A stretch of 64,000 bases of DNA, from NCBI GenBank assembly GCA_029204225.1, contig CM055100.1, positions 28,040,649 to 28,104,648 of the forward strand. Direction: 5' to 3'. Both the position numbers and the translations under genes were made by a program. The DNA is from Diphasiastrum complanatum. Lineage: Eukaryota; Streptophyta; Lycopodiopsida; Lycopodiales; Lycopodiaceae. This document shows, piece after piece, positions 46,671 through 59,314 of the stretch; the first letter of the stretch is position 1, and the number at the start of each line of letters is the position of its first letter. Under the pieces are notes generated by a model, which was not told where the DNA came from, did no database searches, and was given only the letters and a program-made list of their open reading frames with translations.

Positions 46671-46837
46671 CAATGGCAACCTGGGTCATGCATGGGTTGC
46701 CTGAGTGAGCAACTATATGTATAGTGTAATTTCATTTTGAGAAATACAGTTGCTATGTGAGCTTGCTGTGTAGAGTGTTTTATGTCTGTTTTACTGTGTA
46801 GCATGATTTGTGTTCCTGTGCAATGCAAATTCTAAGT
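46671..46837 (+). repeat. 5' LTR remnant of copia A2
   Basis: The block GGCAACCTGGGTCATGCATG to GAGAAATACAGTTGC is shared with 52437-52512. The R/U5 part ends AATTCTAAGT directly before the primer-binding site. Sequence left of 46671 does not match the 3' LTR, so the U3 part was lost. Confidence 0.75.
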
Positions 46838-46849
46838 TGGTATCAGAGT
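46838..46849 (+). promoter_or_regulatory. Primer-binding site of copia A2
   Basis: TGGTATCAGAGT, one base from the consensus. Confidence 0.85.
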
Positions 46850-48135
46850 CGTACGGGGAGTGTACACATTACAGCATCGCCATTGAAGAGAGCTTCGGGA
46901 GAACTATCTTCTGAGAGTTCGGGGTCTACGGCGGGTTGAGAATGAAAAGAGAAGCACTGGTGCACGGTTTCTAGTTTATAGAGGCTTGCTAAGCTCAGCA
47001 GAGGGATTATCAGCCTATGCATAGCATCAGACATGGAAAAATTTGGTGAAAAATTGACAATTTTGAAGTCAGCTGAAAATTGAAACCGGGTTTGGGGTTA
47101 CGGGTTTTATACATAACTGTTGATTTCTTCGCTGTTTGCGCACCATTTTGGATGCCATAAGGACAGGAAGGAGGCTAATCACATTGTCAACCAGCCATGG
47201 AGAGATTCTGAGGTTTATGTCAGACATTTGTCGCCAGACAGTTAACCTAGCAGATTTGTGGTAAAAGGTGAAAAAAGCCACTTTGTCAAGCTGAGCTAAA
47301 ATCACTGTTTCTCCACGGAGTTTCTTGAGTGAACACTCTACAGACTTGGAATCAGTAGGGCGACCCTGTTCCAAGCCTTAGATCGTGCTCAAATCAATCC
47401 ATAGGCGAGTTAGATCAAACAAAAATGAGTGTGGGGAGGCACGGCCGCAGACAGGGAGGTCACGGACTGTTCGCGCGTGGAACCAGGGTGAGAGCATAGT
47501 GTTTTGGAGTGGGTAGCGCTTACAAGACTCTCCATTAGTGCACAAGAGTGCTTAGATCCATTGGATAGAGAAGCTACAAGATCGACGGCTCAGATTGTGC
47601 TACCCAGAAGGGATATCCACAGTTGGATCAGATTCAACCATTGGATGGAGTCTGAAGGGTTGTTGAAGAGGACCCTGAAGAAGTGAAGCCTTCAACTTCA
47701 TTAAAAATTTTCATACTGAAATTGGAGTTGGGTCCCTTCACAAGTGAAGAGTGAAGTTTCTTCAAGGTGAGAAAACAATTCAAAAACTAGAAAAGTCCCT
47801 ATTTTTGGGTCCTTTGTCCGTTTTGACCCAAACGAAAGGCTATAACCTCCAAACGAAGGGCACCCAGACTGTACTTGCAAGTACAGTACAACATAACAGA
47901 GAAAGTGTTCGGAGTACGCCAGAAGTGATTTCACCATTCCACTGGGCACATTGTTGGGAGTTGACGACTGAGTGCATTTTGGAAGGCGACGCCGATTTGG
48001 CTTTCAAAGTGGTGGAAAAACGGTGAGTGGCTTGGTGAGGAAAAAAGTGCAGGTCATTATTTTAAACTTCTGACATCACTGTTGGTCTTGGCATATTGTT
48101 TTTAGCCTACGGCAGAAGTTTCAAGCAGTTTTGCG
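46850..48135 (+). other. Long 5' leader of copia A2
   Basis: About 1.3 kb of non-coding leader, similar in part to the A3 leader. GGAGTTGGGTCCCTTCAC at about 47723 corresponds to the A3 hairpin region, but the second arm is not preserved as a perfect repeat. Confidence 0.6.
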
Positions 48136-51100
48136 ATGGCAAACATGGGAGAGTCCATTTTGAGTGAAAATAGCAAATTGGACGGGATTTCCAACTATGC
48201 AGTGTGGAAACTCAAAATGAAAAACATACTGATGGAGAAAGACGTGTGGGAAGTCATCACACGTGATGAGAGAAGGCCGCCAAATGAAGCAGATATCGAA
48301 GTGTTTGACAAAAAGATGAGGAAAGCTTTGACCTTCATTAACTTGTCAGTGAAGGATCACATCATTACCCACATTTGTGATGCTGTTATACCCAGACAGG
48401 CATGGGATGTACTAAAGGAGCAGTTCGAGACATCAAATTCGTCAAGAATCATGTTTCTGAAGTCAAAGTTGAATAGTGCCCGCATGGAGCAAGGAGAGCA
48501 CATTCAGATGTACATGACCAGAATCAACACAATGAGAGATGAACTGCATTCTATTGGTGAGCGCATACGTGATGTGGAGCTAGTGCACAATGCATTGTGC
48601 GACATTGCAGAACCCTATCAGATGTTTGTGAGCGGAATAGCATCAAGAGAAAGACTGCCAACCTTTGACGAGCTCACAGAAATCTTGATGTAGGAAGAGC
48701 AAAGTAGAGAAATGGTGAAAGCTAGACGTCAAAATATTGACGATCAGGCACTTGCGACATGCCAAAAACAAGGCAAGGGCAAGGGCAAGAAGAAGTCTAA
48801 GCAGCAATTTGCCAAGTCTCAGGAGGACGAGGGATCTTCCAGTAAAACTAAGAAGAAAGGCAAGTGCTTCCATTGTGGTAAAAAGGGCCATTGGAAGAGT
48901 GAATGTCGCAAATTCCTGGCGAAACAAGGCAAGGGCAAACCAAAACAAGCAGGTAACCTTGTCGATGAGGGTGAGATTGAAGACTCTAGTATCTTCATAT
49001 TTGCATTGTCATCTAATCAAGATGATAAAGCATGGTATATTGACTCGGGAGCCACAAGACACATGACAGGTAACAAGAATTGGTTCAGTAGTTTGAAGGT
49101 GTTGGATAATGGAACATCTGTTTCACAAGCAAATGGTGAGGTGTGCAAGATCAAGGGAATAGGCACCGTTTCAATCCAACTACTTGATGACAAAAGCAGG
49201 ATGATCAGGGAGGTACTTTACGTACCAGGTTTGAAGAAAAATCTACTTTCTGTTGGAGTCATTACTGATCAAAAGTTGAAAGTAGAATTCGCCCATGATC
49301 GTTGCTTTGTGAAGAATGCGAACCAAAAGTTCAAAGTTATTGCGGATGGAGTAAGAGAGCCCAATACAAAATTGTACATGTTGAATGCTACAATTAAGGG
49401 GCAACATGGACTTGTATCGTCCATTCCATTGCAAACTAAGTTGTGGCATAAGAGGCTTGGTCATTTGAACTTGGGAAGCCTCAGTTTGATGAGAAAATTG
49501 AAGATGGTAACAGGATTGCCTACCATAGAAGATCACTTGAAATCGATGTGCGAATCTTGTGTATATGGGAAGCAGCATCGAGAGAAGTTCAATAAAGGGG
49601 GTGTTGCAAGAGCAAAGAACATCCTGGATTTAATCCACACAGATTTATGTGGGCCTATGAGGACCATGTCCTTAGGTAAAGCCTTCTATTTCATGACCTT
49701 TATTGATGATATGTCATGTAAGACGTGGATCTACTTCTTGAAGAAGAAATCAGATGCATTTGATAACTTCAAGAGCTTCAAAGCATTGGTAAAAAATCAG
49801 ACAGGTAGGAAGATCAAAGTCCTAAGATCAGATAGTGGAGGTGAGTACAAGTCTAATGAATTCAATGATCTTTGTGATCAATGTGGGATTAAAAGACAAT
49901 TTACGCAAGCTCATACTCCTGCTCTCAATGGTGTAGCTGAGCGCAAAAATTGTACGATTGTGGAAAGTGCTAGATCTATGCTAGCTGAGATGAAACTACC
50001 AAAAGATTTTTGGTCAAAAGCATGTAGCACGACAGTCTATCTTTAAAATAGAAGTCCTATCATTGTCATACCAAAGATAACACCTGAGGAAGCATTCACG
50101 AAGAAGAAGCCAAAGGTGAACCACTTGTGAATCTTTGGATGTAAGGCCTTTGTACACATTCCTAAGGAAGAGAGACATAAACTTGATGTAAAAGCTATCA
50201 AGTGCATATTTCTAGGATATGATGATCGTGTGAAGGGCTATAGATGTTTTGATCCAGTGGAAAACAAAATTCATATAAGTCGTGTTGTTATCTTTGATGA
50301 ATCCAAGATGTATGAAGATGAGGATGCTGAGAAGATAGACACATCCAGTGAGAAAGATGGTATAGTGAGGATACCACCTGATGATGATCCATTCATTGAC
50401 CTTCCGAGTGATGAACCTGAGGATACATCTCAAGATACTACTACTCAACCTCAAGAGAAAGGTTGGAGAGGTAGGGACAAACCTTTTGGTGCAAGAAGGA
50501 TTGAAGTTGCAGGTGACAAACGCAAGGAAAAAGATGTACCGTGGGATACATTTTCACCAGGAAGCCGATCACTTGACAGGAATCTCCCTAAGTGGTGTGA
50601 GATATTGTTGGAGAGCCGTAACATAGATGACTTTCTAGGATCATCTAGCCAAGGAGAGCTACGAAGATCAACAAGAAAGAAGACACTACCTGAAAGGTAT
50701 GAAGCAAATTATGCTCTCTTATCTAGCATTATTCAAAGCAAAGAACCTTCGACTTATGGTGAAGCGAAGGATGATGACATTTGGGTCAAGGCCATGGGAG
50801 AGGAGATGGAGTCAATTCCTAAGCATAGCACATGGGACTTAGTAGAACCACCAGTTGGCAAGAAACCCATTGGTTGCAAATGGGTATACAGGACTAAGTA
50901 CCATGCAGATGGAAGTATAGCAAAGCACAAGGCAAGATTGGTGATCAAAGGGTACGCACAAAATAAAGGCATCGACTATGAGGAGACCTTTGCGTCGGTT
51001 TGTAAGTGGAATACTCTACGTCTACTTGTTGCTTTAGCTTCACATTTTGGTTGGCCTTTGCATGAGATGGATGTGAAATCTGCTTTTCTAAATGGTGAGT

Positions 51101-52263
51101 TAGAAGAAGAAGTGTTCATGGATCAACCTGAAGGCTTTATAGCAAAGGGACAAGAAAATAAAGTATGTCGCTTGAAGAAAGCGGTTTATGGTCTTAAACA
51201 AGCACACGTGCGTGGTATAGCAGGATTGATGCCTACTTTCATTCAAAGGGGATGGTGAGAACACATTCTGATCCAAATCTTTATGTCTTATGCTTTGATG
51301 GTATGGTTGCTTTGATTTCTCTTTATGTTGATGACTTGATTATTACGAAAAATAATCAAGAAATGATAGACATGGTCAAGAAAGACCTCATGGAACAATT
51401 TGAGATGACAGATCTCAGCCTGATGCATTACTGCCTTGGAGTAGAAGTGTGGCAAAAAGGACATGAAGTGGGTTTAACACAGGTGAAGTATGTCAAAGAG
51501 TTGATGCACAGGTTTAGGTTGCAGGATTGCAAACCAGTAAACACTCCTATTGAACCAGGTAAAAGGCTTTCTAAGCTTGATGAGTCACAGTGATTTGATG
51601 CTATGTTGTATAAACAGTTAGTAGGGAGCTTGATTTACCTTACCACGACTAGACCATATATATGCTATGTTGTTGGCATTGTAGGTCAGTGTATTGCAGC
51701 ACCTACAGAAACGCATTGGAAGGCAGCAAAACGCATTTTGCGTTATGTGAAAGGCACTTCAGAGTGTGGCTTGATTTACAGGAAGCATGATGGTTTACCT
51801 GAGTTGTGTGGCTATGTGGATGCGGATTGGGGAGGTGGCTATGATGATCGTAGATCCACCACAGGGTATGTATTCCAGTTTTGTGGTAGTTGCTTTTCCT
51901 GGTCTAGTAAGAAGCAAATTACAATTGCTCTTTCCACCACAGAAGCAGAGTATAAGGCAATGTGTAGACATGAAGCTATATGGTTGAGACAAATCTTGGA
52001 ATTAATTGGCATGAAGTAGAAAAATCTCACGACTTTACATAGCAACAGTCAGAGTGGCATTCAGCTAGCAAAGAATCCAGTGTTCCATGCAAGAACTAAA
52101 CACATTGAGATTTAGTATCACTTTATACGTGAGAGGCTGCTGAGTCGTGAAATTTATGTTGCTCATTGTAGCACAGAAGAATAACTAGCTGATATTTTCA
52201 CTAAGCCACTTACTGGAGAAAAGTTTGATAAGTTTAGATCAAAGCTTTCTATACTTAAAGTTT
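48136..52263 (+). pseudogene. Ty1/copia A2 gag-pol, nearly full length but disabled
   Basis: Gag starts MANMGESILSENSKLDGISN with a UBN2 region and the knuckle CFHCGKKGHWKSEC. Protease has WYIDSGATRHMTGNKNW and EVLYVPGLKKNLLSVG. The pre-integrase block is LWHKRLGHLNLGSLSLM. Integrase has LIHTDLCGPM, FIDDMSCKTWIYFLKKK, SDSGGEYKSNEF and NGVAERKNCTIVESARSML. RT has GCKWVYRTKYHADGS, EMDVKSAFLNGELEEEVFMD and LYVDDLIITKNNQ. RNase H has ALSTTEAEYKAM and FHARTKHIEI. Domains are in copia order (integrase before RT). It is broken by TAG at 48691, TAA at 50044, TGA near 50128, a frameshift near 51210, TGA at 51591 and later stops. The RT YVDD motif is intact. Confidence 0.9.
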
Positions 52264-52310
52264 GTTGACTTTAAAGCTATGTATATGACTGTATAAAAAG
52301 TAGACTCTAC

Positions 52311-52322
52311 TTTAAGGGAGAG
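52311..52322 (+). promoter_or_regulatory. Polypurine tract of copia A2
   Basis: TTTAAGGGAGAG precedes the inferred 3' LTR start at TTAGAATTAAAG. It would prime plus-strand DNA synthesis. Confidence 0.6.
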
Positions 52323-52323
52323 A

Positions 52324-52512
52324 GTTAGAATTAAAGTAGAATCACTGTGTTACTGTAATGCGGGTCCTATCAGTGGATAAGGATCAGTTGGCCTCACCAT
52401 GAGGCAAGTCGACGGGACACACATCCCGCCAACGGCAACCTGGGTCATGCATGGGTTGCCTGAGTGAACAACTATATGTACAGTGTAATTTCATTTTGAG
52501 AAATACAGTTGC
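52324..52512 (+). repeat. Truncated 3' LTR of copia A2
   Basis: Shares 52437-52512 with the 5' LTR remnant and is cut at CAGTTGC, where unrelated DNA with gag fragment H begins. The first two bases read TT instead of TG. Confidence 0.7.
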
Positions 52513-52585
52513 CGTCATATTTTGGTATTTCCATCCGTGGTGCTCTCCGGACTGCTTGCAAGGGAGCGACAGGTACAGGTTGGCC

Positions 52586-53064
52586 CACTTACCTCAAGTA
52601 ACTATTCATTGTGGAAAGTGATGATGGAATCACTTATTGAGATGAATGATGTTTTGGATATTGTTGTAGGTTTGGAGGAGAGGCCAACAACACAACAAGA
52701 TCAAGTGAGGTATGACAAGAAGGCCAAAAGAGCTATACATATGAATAAGATAAATGTTACCAATGAACTTCTCAAGGAAGTTGGTAAGTGTACTTCATCA
52801 AGTGAGGCTTGGGAAGCTTTGAAGAAGCTTTACGAATCCAAGTCTACATCTAGAGTGTTGACTCTAAGAAGACAAATATTTCAATGTTTGCAAAAGAGTG
52901 AAAAAAGTCCAAATACTTTTGTTTTAAATGACGAGTTGGCTTGCATTGATGAGAGCATTGAGGAAGGTGAGCTTGTTCAAGTTATTCTTAATGGATTGTT
53001 GGATGCTCAAGCAAACATTGTACAAAGTCTTGCTATTCAAAGAACTTTGCCAAGTTTGTCTTTG
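52586..53064 (+). pseudogene. Ty1/copia H gag fragment
   Basis: UBN2-type gag with GPLTSSNYSLWKVMMESLIE, YDKKAKRAIHMNKINVTNEL, SSEAWEALKKLYESKSTSRV and GELVQVILNGLL. No knuckle or pol follows, and no LTR or primer-binding site precedes it. It directly abuts the cut 3' LTR of A2, so it is either a fragment that A2 inserted next to or a recombination product. Confidence 0.75.
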
Positions 53065-53065
53065 T

Positions 53066-53504
53066 TCAGGATGTGCAATTGTCAAACTACTTCCAAATGT
53101 TGGTTGCTAGACGCTAATGACTCAATTATTCTACAATAAATACAAATTCATTCATATACATTATACATTGTGTCAACATATGTGGCATTCAAAAATTTCT
53201 TCCCATCTTGCATTAACTCAAATATGCAATAGATTTCTCTCTAAGCATGAAAATAAACCTATTGCAGCAAACATTTTGTCAGGATGGGCAACTATTAAAC
53301 AACCTCCAATTGCTGGCTGCTAAACTCTAACGACTTTGTTATTCTACAATAAGTGCAAATCCAATAATCTATGTTACCTACTATTGTAACAAAATGTGGA
53401 ATTCAGAATTTCGACAAACTTTCTTTCCATCTTGCATTAACTCAAATATGCAAAAAGTTTCACTCTGAAGCAATAAAATAAACCTCTAGCAGCAAACATT
53501 TTGT
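53066..53504 (+). repeat. Tandem repeat, two units of 213 and 226 bp
   Basis: Units 53066-53278 and 53279-53504 both start TCAGGATG and share TTATTCTACAATAA, CATCTTGCATTAACTCAAAT, and end GCAGCAAACATTTTGT. The start of the first unit overlaps the end of gag H. Confidence 0.8.
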
Positions 53505-54296
53505 AGTGCCAATATCTGAATGCAATCAGGAATGATACCTAGAAAATAAAAGAATATAGATAAAAAGAATTCAAAACATAGAAAACTGTCAAAACGGTGC
53601 ATGATTGCCTGCCAAGTACACTGGCTAAAACCCTCGTCAATTGAGAAACAGAAGAAACTTTCATGATCTTAGAAGTGAGCTTTTCTCTCAAATATGGAGG
53701 ATATAATGTAGTCTATTTTATTGACAAAATTTAAGCTACAAAACAGATATTCCACTTCTCACCAACAATATAGACGATCATTATTTTAGACGAGTACAAA
53801 AAATATAATATAGTCTAAAGCATTTAAAAACTCAATAGCAAAGCATTGAGAAATTCAATAGCCAAACATAGATTCTCGGTAGGTACCAAATAGTAATGAT
53901 CAATCTCACAATAGATAACGATGGAGGGCTTAATTCACCTCCAAGCAGAATCCTCATAGAATAAGTGCAACAATGAAGTATCGACAAATAAAAGCTTAAA
54001 CACATCACAAAACATCTATATCCTCTACATTCAATCTCTTTGCAAAGTAATTTTGAATCGACCACCAATTAGGCTTTTCCAATGCTCTAAAAATCGACCA
54101 AATCCAACATGAATTGTGAGAAATCGGAATTGATTAAGATTATAACCCTAAATAGAGTTTTGATCTACAAAGGTCCAATCCACATATGCAAGAAACTCGA
54201 TTTTGCTGTAGAATCCAATCTAGTATGCTCTAGCATTGATATCTTCTCCAAATAATTGATAGATTGTGAATGTTTCCTTCATAACCTGAAACACAA
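53505..54296 (-). other. Leader-like region below LTR I
   Basis: Lies internal to the primer-binding site of element I on the minus strand. No gag is recognisable, so I may be non-autonomous or truncated by the tandem repeat. Confidence 0.35.
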
Positions 54297-54308
54297 GCTC
54301 TGATACCA
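54297..54308 (-). promoter_or_regulatory. Primer-binding site of element I
   Basis: Reverse complement exactly TGGTATCAGAGC, next to LTR I. Confidence 0.85.
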
Positions 54309-55050
<742 letters not shown>

Positions 55051-55223
55051 ATCCATTCAATCACAAATCAAAATCATTGAAATTCGAACGTTATACCAAA
55101 ATTCAAACATTATATTACATAATGTTGTGAGACTTTCCGTCTCATGTACAATACATCGCGATGATATATATATATATATATATCCAAAAACAAAAAAAAG
55201 AAAAACTACACTATATTACAGTA

Positions 55224-55809
55224 TTACTCCTTGCCAGGGGCACTGTGGTCATCACCATGACCTGTAGATTCCACATGCTCTACATTTGGAACTGCATGTG
55301 CCTGCATCAACACAAACAACAAATATGACAATGGTAAGTTTTTTATCAGAGATCAATGTACTGATGATATATGTATATAAATAAATTTGATGGACACAAT
55401 GATGAATATAACTCACTATGGGGTGGATGCCCTGACAAGCTAGCTCTGCCACCAAACCCTTGTATGAATCACGAAATGCAATTTCATATTTGGCCTTGGA
55501 TGGATAGCGTCCAAAGTCGTGATGTAAAAATGAACAAAAATGAATGACAAGTTAAAAATGGACCACAAATTAATCCATAAGGGATGACAGTAAAGAATGC
55601 ATTGTAGAATATAAATGAATTACATACCCGCCTTTCCACTAGATCCTAACTCAGGATTCCCCATGCCATGGGTCATCCTACTCACCACAGCCTCCTTCTA
55701 CGGGCGATATTTATTTGGATCTTTGGCCTCATCCTTGCAGGTCTTCCAATCTGGCTTGGAATAAGAAGACCATAAAAAAGCTGGAGTAGTTGACTTCCTC
55801 AACCTAGAG
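55224..55809 (-). pseudogene. Three 3' exons of a decayed gene, unknown family
   Basis: Exon 55809-55628 (acceptor TTTTCTAG, donor GTATGT) encodes FLWSSYSKPDWKTCKDEAKD and, after a TAG, EAVVSRMTHGMGNPELGSSG. Exon about 55518-55417 (donor GTGAGT) encodes GRYPSKAKYEIAFRDSYKGL and AELACQGIHPI. Exon 55301-55224 (acceptor TTGATGCAG) encodes AHAVPNVEHVESTGHGDDHS and ends with a TAA stop. The phase between the last two exons is consistent. One in-frame stop and a missing AG acceptor before the middle exon suggest decay. I do not recognise the family. No retroelement motif is present, so a host gene or DNA-transposon gene is possible. Confidence 0.5.
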
Positions 55810-56744
55810 CTAGAAAATGAAGTCAATTTCAAAGGGAAGGGACATGTTGGAAACTTTGACTATAGCATACAACTTTGAGGTTGATAACAAGGCTGAATCA
55901 AGGGTCACAAGCTTGTTGAGGTGCTTCATGTCTAGGAGGAGAAGACATACGTTGCCATCTGCTTGTAATTATAAGTTCTAGCCATCTTCCAATTCTAAGG
56001 AACTCAAACAATTAAGATGCATATACTGGGCATACTACTTATGGATAGACAATTGATCACTACAAAAATTGTAAAAGGTGAATCAAAAGAAACACACTTT
56101 GAGAGGCTCAAATGTATGTACAATTGGAGGCAATGGGTGCTAGCATGGAGGAAAAATAATTAATATAGACTTTTCAACAATCTACCATATGTGTAGAATA
56201 TTTTTGTTGGCTGATTCTGACGAATCCCCAAGATACTCGGATAGAGCTACCCAAGAGCACCTCTCACCTTAGACCGAGGAGGTCTCTGAGAAGACGAGAC
56301 GAACGAAGACTGTGAGCCAAGTATGAGAGTCAAGGAATACTAGTAGTAATGACAAGCAAGAACTGTGTAAGCCTCATGGTGAATTCCGGAAGATGGAACG
56401 ACCATGTAGGAACTAGTATTTCTAGGCAAATGTAATAAATGCAAGTAGACCTCTCTTAAAGAAAGTAGAGTGAGCCACCTTTTGATGGTGACCTCTAGTG
56501 GAGAGCATTATTCCACTTGTAATTTGAATTGTGGAAATTCCACTAGGATGCCACCTAAAGAGCTCTCTTGCTTATTTAAGAGACTCCCTCTTTGTGTAGA
56601 GGAGCTTTTTGTGTATTGTATCAACTCCATGCTGAAATGAGAAGAGCCTCCATGAGTTAGATGCATCCATTGAGCTCCTTGATCATGATGGTTTTCTTGA
56701 GTGATGCCCCTATGATCATGCCCTTCCATTCATATTGTGTGTGG
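55810..56744. other. Unassigned, LTR-like sequence in part
   Basis: A TGTTGGCTGATTC start at about 56205 and a TTATTTAAGAGAC promoter-like block at about 56572 hint at an LTR on the plus strand upstream of R1. No second copy or primer-binding site confirms it. Confidence 0.3.
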
Positions 56745-56942
56745 TTGTGGATTTAGAGTGGATTAGTTTGCATTTCTTGTTTGTGGATTAATGTAGGAAT
56801 CAGCCATCAAGTAAACTAAATAGGCTAGAAATGTGGTATAAATCTTGCATATCCTCCAACATTCTAGTTCTTGATGTTATTGGGATGTCCAAGAATCAAA
56901 AGGCTGGTTGGTTTCTTGATTCTTGGACCTCTGAAATGCTGT
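56745..56942 (+). repeat. Dispersed repeat R1, copy 2
   Basis: Forward copy of the repeat at 2088-2271. It directly precedes the gag/protease remnant at 56957. Confidence 0.6.
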
Positions 56943-56956
56943 AGATTAGTTCTTGT

Positions 56957-57682
56957 TTGAGGATCAATCAACTTTCTTTGAAGGATGATGGAGAGGTGAA
57001 AGCATACTTCACAAAGGACAAGCCAAGAGGAAGGGGCAAAGAGCTACATCAACATTTCAAGAAGGAAAAGTCAAAGGAGGAGAGTGATAAAGATTCATCA
57101 CACACATCAACAAGTTGCAAATCCAACAAGAAGTGCAAGGGGCATTTTGCTTCTAATTGTTTCAAGAAGAAAGAGTTTTTCAAGAAAGCCAATCTAGCCA
57201 AAGAGAGTGAAGGTGAGATAGAAGGGAGTTATGAAGAAGGTTCACTCATAATGTCTATGTACTCCTCTTCTAGTTTTGAAGTTGAAAATTCATGGTGGAT
57301 AGGTAGTGGATCTAGTTCTCACATGACTAGTTCAAGAATATCTTTCACTTCTCTTGCACCTTCCAATGGTTCTAAAATGTCCTTCTTCCTTCCTATTGAT
57401 GGTGAATTCAATATTGGGGGGATTGATAGTGTACCAATTTGTGTTGATTCCACTATGATTCTCAAAGATGTACTTTATGTGCCTAATCTCACTATGAATG
57501 TCATTAGTGTTGGCAAGATGTTAGATGATGGTTTCCAAAATGATTTTGGAAAAGATGCTTGCTTGGTTAAAAGGGATGGTGGTGTGGTAGCAAGTGGGAC
57601 TAGATGTGGTAATATTCTCAAGATTGATGCTAATCTTTGTGGAAATGCGTATAAGGAACTTTGCATAGGTTTTAGACTATGA
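56957..57682 (+). pseudogene. copia-type gag knuckle-protease fragment (J)
   Basis: A Lys-rich gag tail is followed by a degraded knuckle, KKCKGHFASNCFKKKEFF, missing part of CxxC. The aspartic protease region then has WWIGSGSSSHMTSS, where the catalytic DSG became GSG, and ILKDVLYVPNLTMNVISVGK. The frame ends after LCIGFRL. Integrase and RT are missing. The ATG at 56957 is an internal Met; the true gag start is lost. Confidence 0.75.
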
Positions 57683-58003
57683 TGAAAATGGAATTTTTAA
57701 GCTTTGAACTTGATCTATGCAATAACAAATTAATTCACCTAGTGATTCATGTAAACTAAATTTTTACGAAGGTGATGTTACTAGCAATAAAAATTATTTA
57801 TCTCTTATTGTACTTCAGAAAGCTTATATAGTACTTTAGAGCAAAGATAAAAAATTGAAAAATTGTTCTATCTCTAAGTACTTACTTGATATTTGAAATC
57901 AAACTAAGGGTAATGATTTTCTAGATAAGTGTGAAAGGTAAGGGATTGGTTTCTAAACTTCTTGTCTGTTCTTGAGGACAAAACTTGTTTAAGGGAGGAA
58001 GAA
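57683..58003 (+). other. 3' untranslated-like region before LTR J
   Basis: AT-rich. It ends TTGAGGACAAAACTTGTTTAAGGGAGGAAGAA, written here in two parts as TTGAGGACAAAACTTG and TTTAAGGGAGGAAGAA, the latter a polypurine tract. The GAGGACAA block before the tract is commoner in gypsy elements, so LTR J may not belong to the gag fragment upstream. Confidence 0.4.
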
Positions 58004-58045
58004 TGTTGCATCCATGTCCATTATAAGGGACTCAGGAGGTTTATT

Positions 58046-58084
<39 letters not shown>

Positions 58085-58510
58085 AGATCACAACATATGA
58101 AACTGAAACCATAAGGAACCATATTGAATCATGGTTGAAACCATATTGAATCATGGCTGAAACCATACTGAAGAGATTGAGAATTGGAATCCTATATGGA
58201 ATATTCCTAGGATTTGGAGTCTATATAACATGTAGGAACTCGCCCATCTCCACAACCTAGTTTTAGTTTTCGATTGTCAGAATCCTCTCCTTTTTTGTAT
58301 TCATTCACCGTGGCTCGTGGGAGAAGCTAATTGGGGTTTGACTCTCAGCTTCCAATTGGTTAGGTGGCTTGGCTCCACAATAATCCTTTTGGTGCATGTA
58401 ATAGGATCTTGAGGATCATCAATGGCATTCCATACAATTACATACTAAACTTATTCTATGAGTTCTGTGGGGATCCATTATATTTTTGAGAAATAAATCT
58501 TGATGCATCA
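58004..58510 (+). repeat. LTR J (3' LTR)
   Basis: Starts TGTTGCATCC after the polypurine tract and ends GATGCATCA, an imperfect inverted terminus. It contains a (TC)n run (about 58051-58082), TATA-like GTCTATATAACATG (about 58210) and three copies of a CATATTGAATCATGG-like repeat at about 58110-58170. Confidence 0.65.
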
Positions 58511-59314
58511 GTATTTGGAAGTTTATCTCTTGCTTACTTTGGATTAACAAGTTTCAAGGTTAAAGATCAATTGGATCTTGGCACTTGGAGTCCTTCTTAT
58601 TGTATTGACCACTCACATAACTAACTTAAAAGCTACGAACTTAATTAAAATCACCAATATTGACCAACAATTCTACCCATCAACTCTTTTTCAATGTATC
58701 AATATATAAAATGCTTAGGTGGTTTCACAAGGGACATATTTTTGACAACTTACAAGGCTTGCCTCGAAATCACGAGTCAAGAGCTCAATCACAAAGTGCA
58801 ATGGAAGGATCATAAAAAACAAGAATCAATGACAAAGAAGAGACTCGACAAGATAGTAAATGGTAACTAAAACATGAAAATGCTTTTGTAAGTAATTACC
58901 TAAAGATTCGATTAATTAAAGATGGTCATGCATTTTCCACATTAAAATAAGTCGCAACATGAGAATTTTATCTTTAGAGTATTTTTTCATAGTTTATTTA
59001 AATCTTTAACAAGGGATCCAAGATAGGCATTCATACATTTAATAGTTTGCTTTTCAAGAATAAGACGTGATAACATGAGATGCTAGTTTTCTTATATAGT
59101 AGCCAAGGCCAAAAATATGGTTACAACCAAAACCACTAGCCAAACACATGCCATTTTGCCAAAGGATGTTAGCCTGTTGCTATTGCAAGTCTAAATTTAA
59201 CATTTTTTTATTCACTTGAAAAACACATTTATTCTTTGTCAATCTACTTCCATACAAGTGAATTTAAAGGAACTATTGTTCGATCTGAGGAACAATGAGT
59301 AGTATGCCAATCTA
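58511..59314. other. Spacer without recognisable gene
   Basis: AT-rich, with no motif. Confidence 0.35.

Noticed and set aside
48643-48948. Leu/Phe-rich minus-strand ORF
   Set aside because: Antisense shadow of the A2 gag knuckle region.
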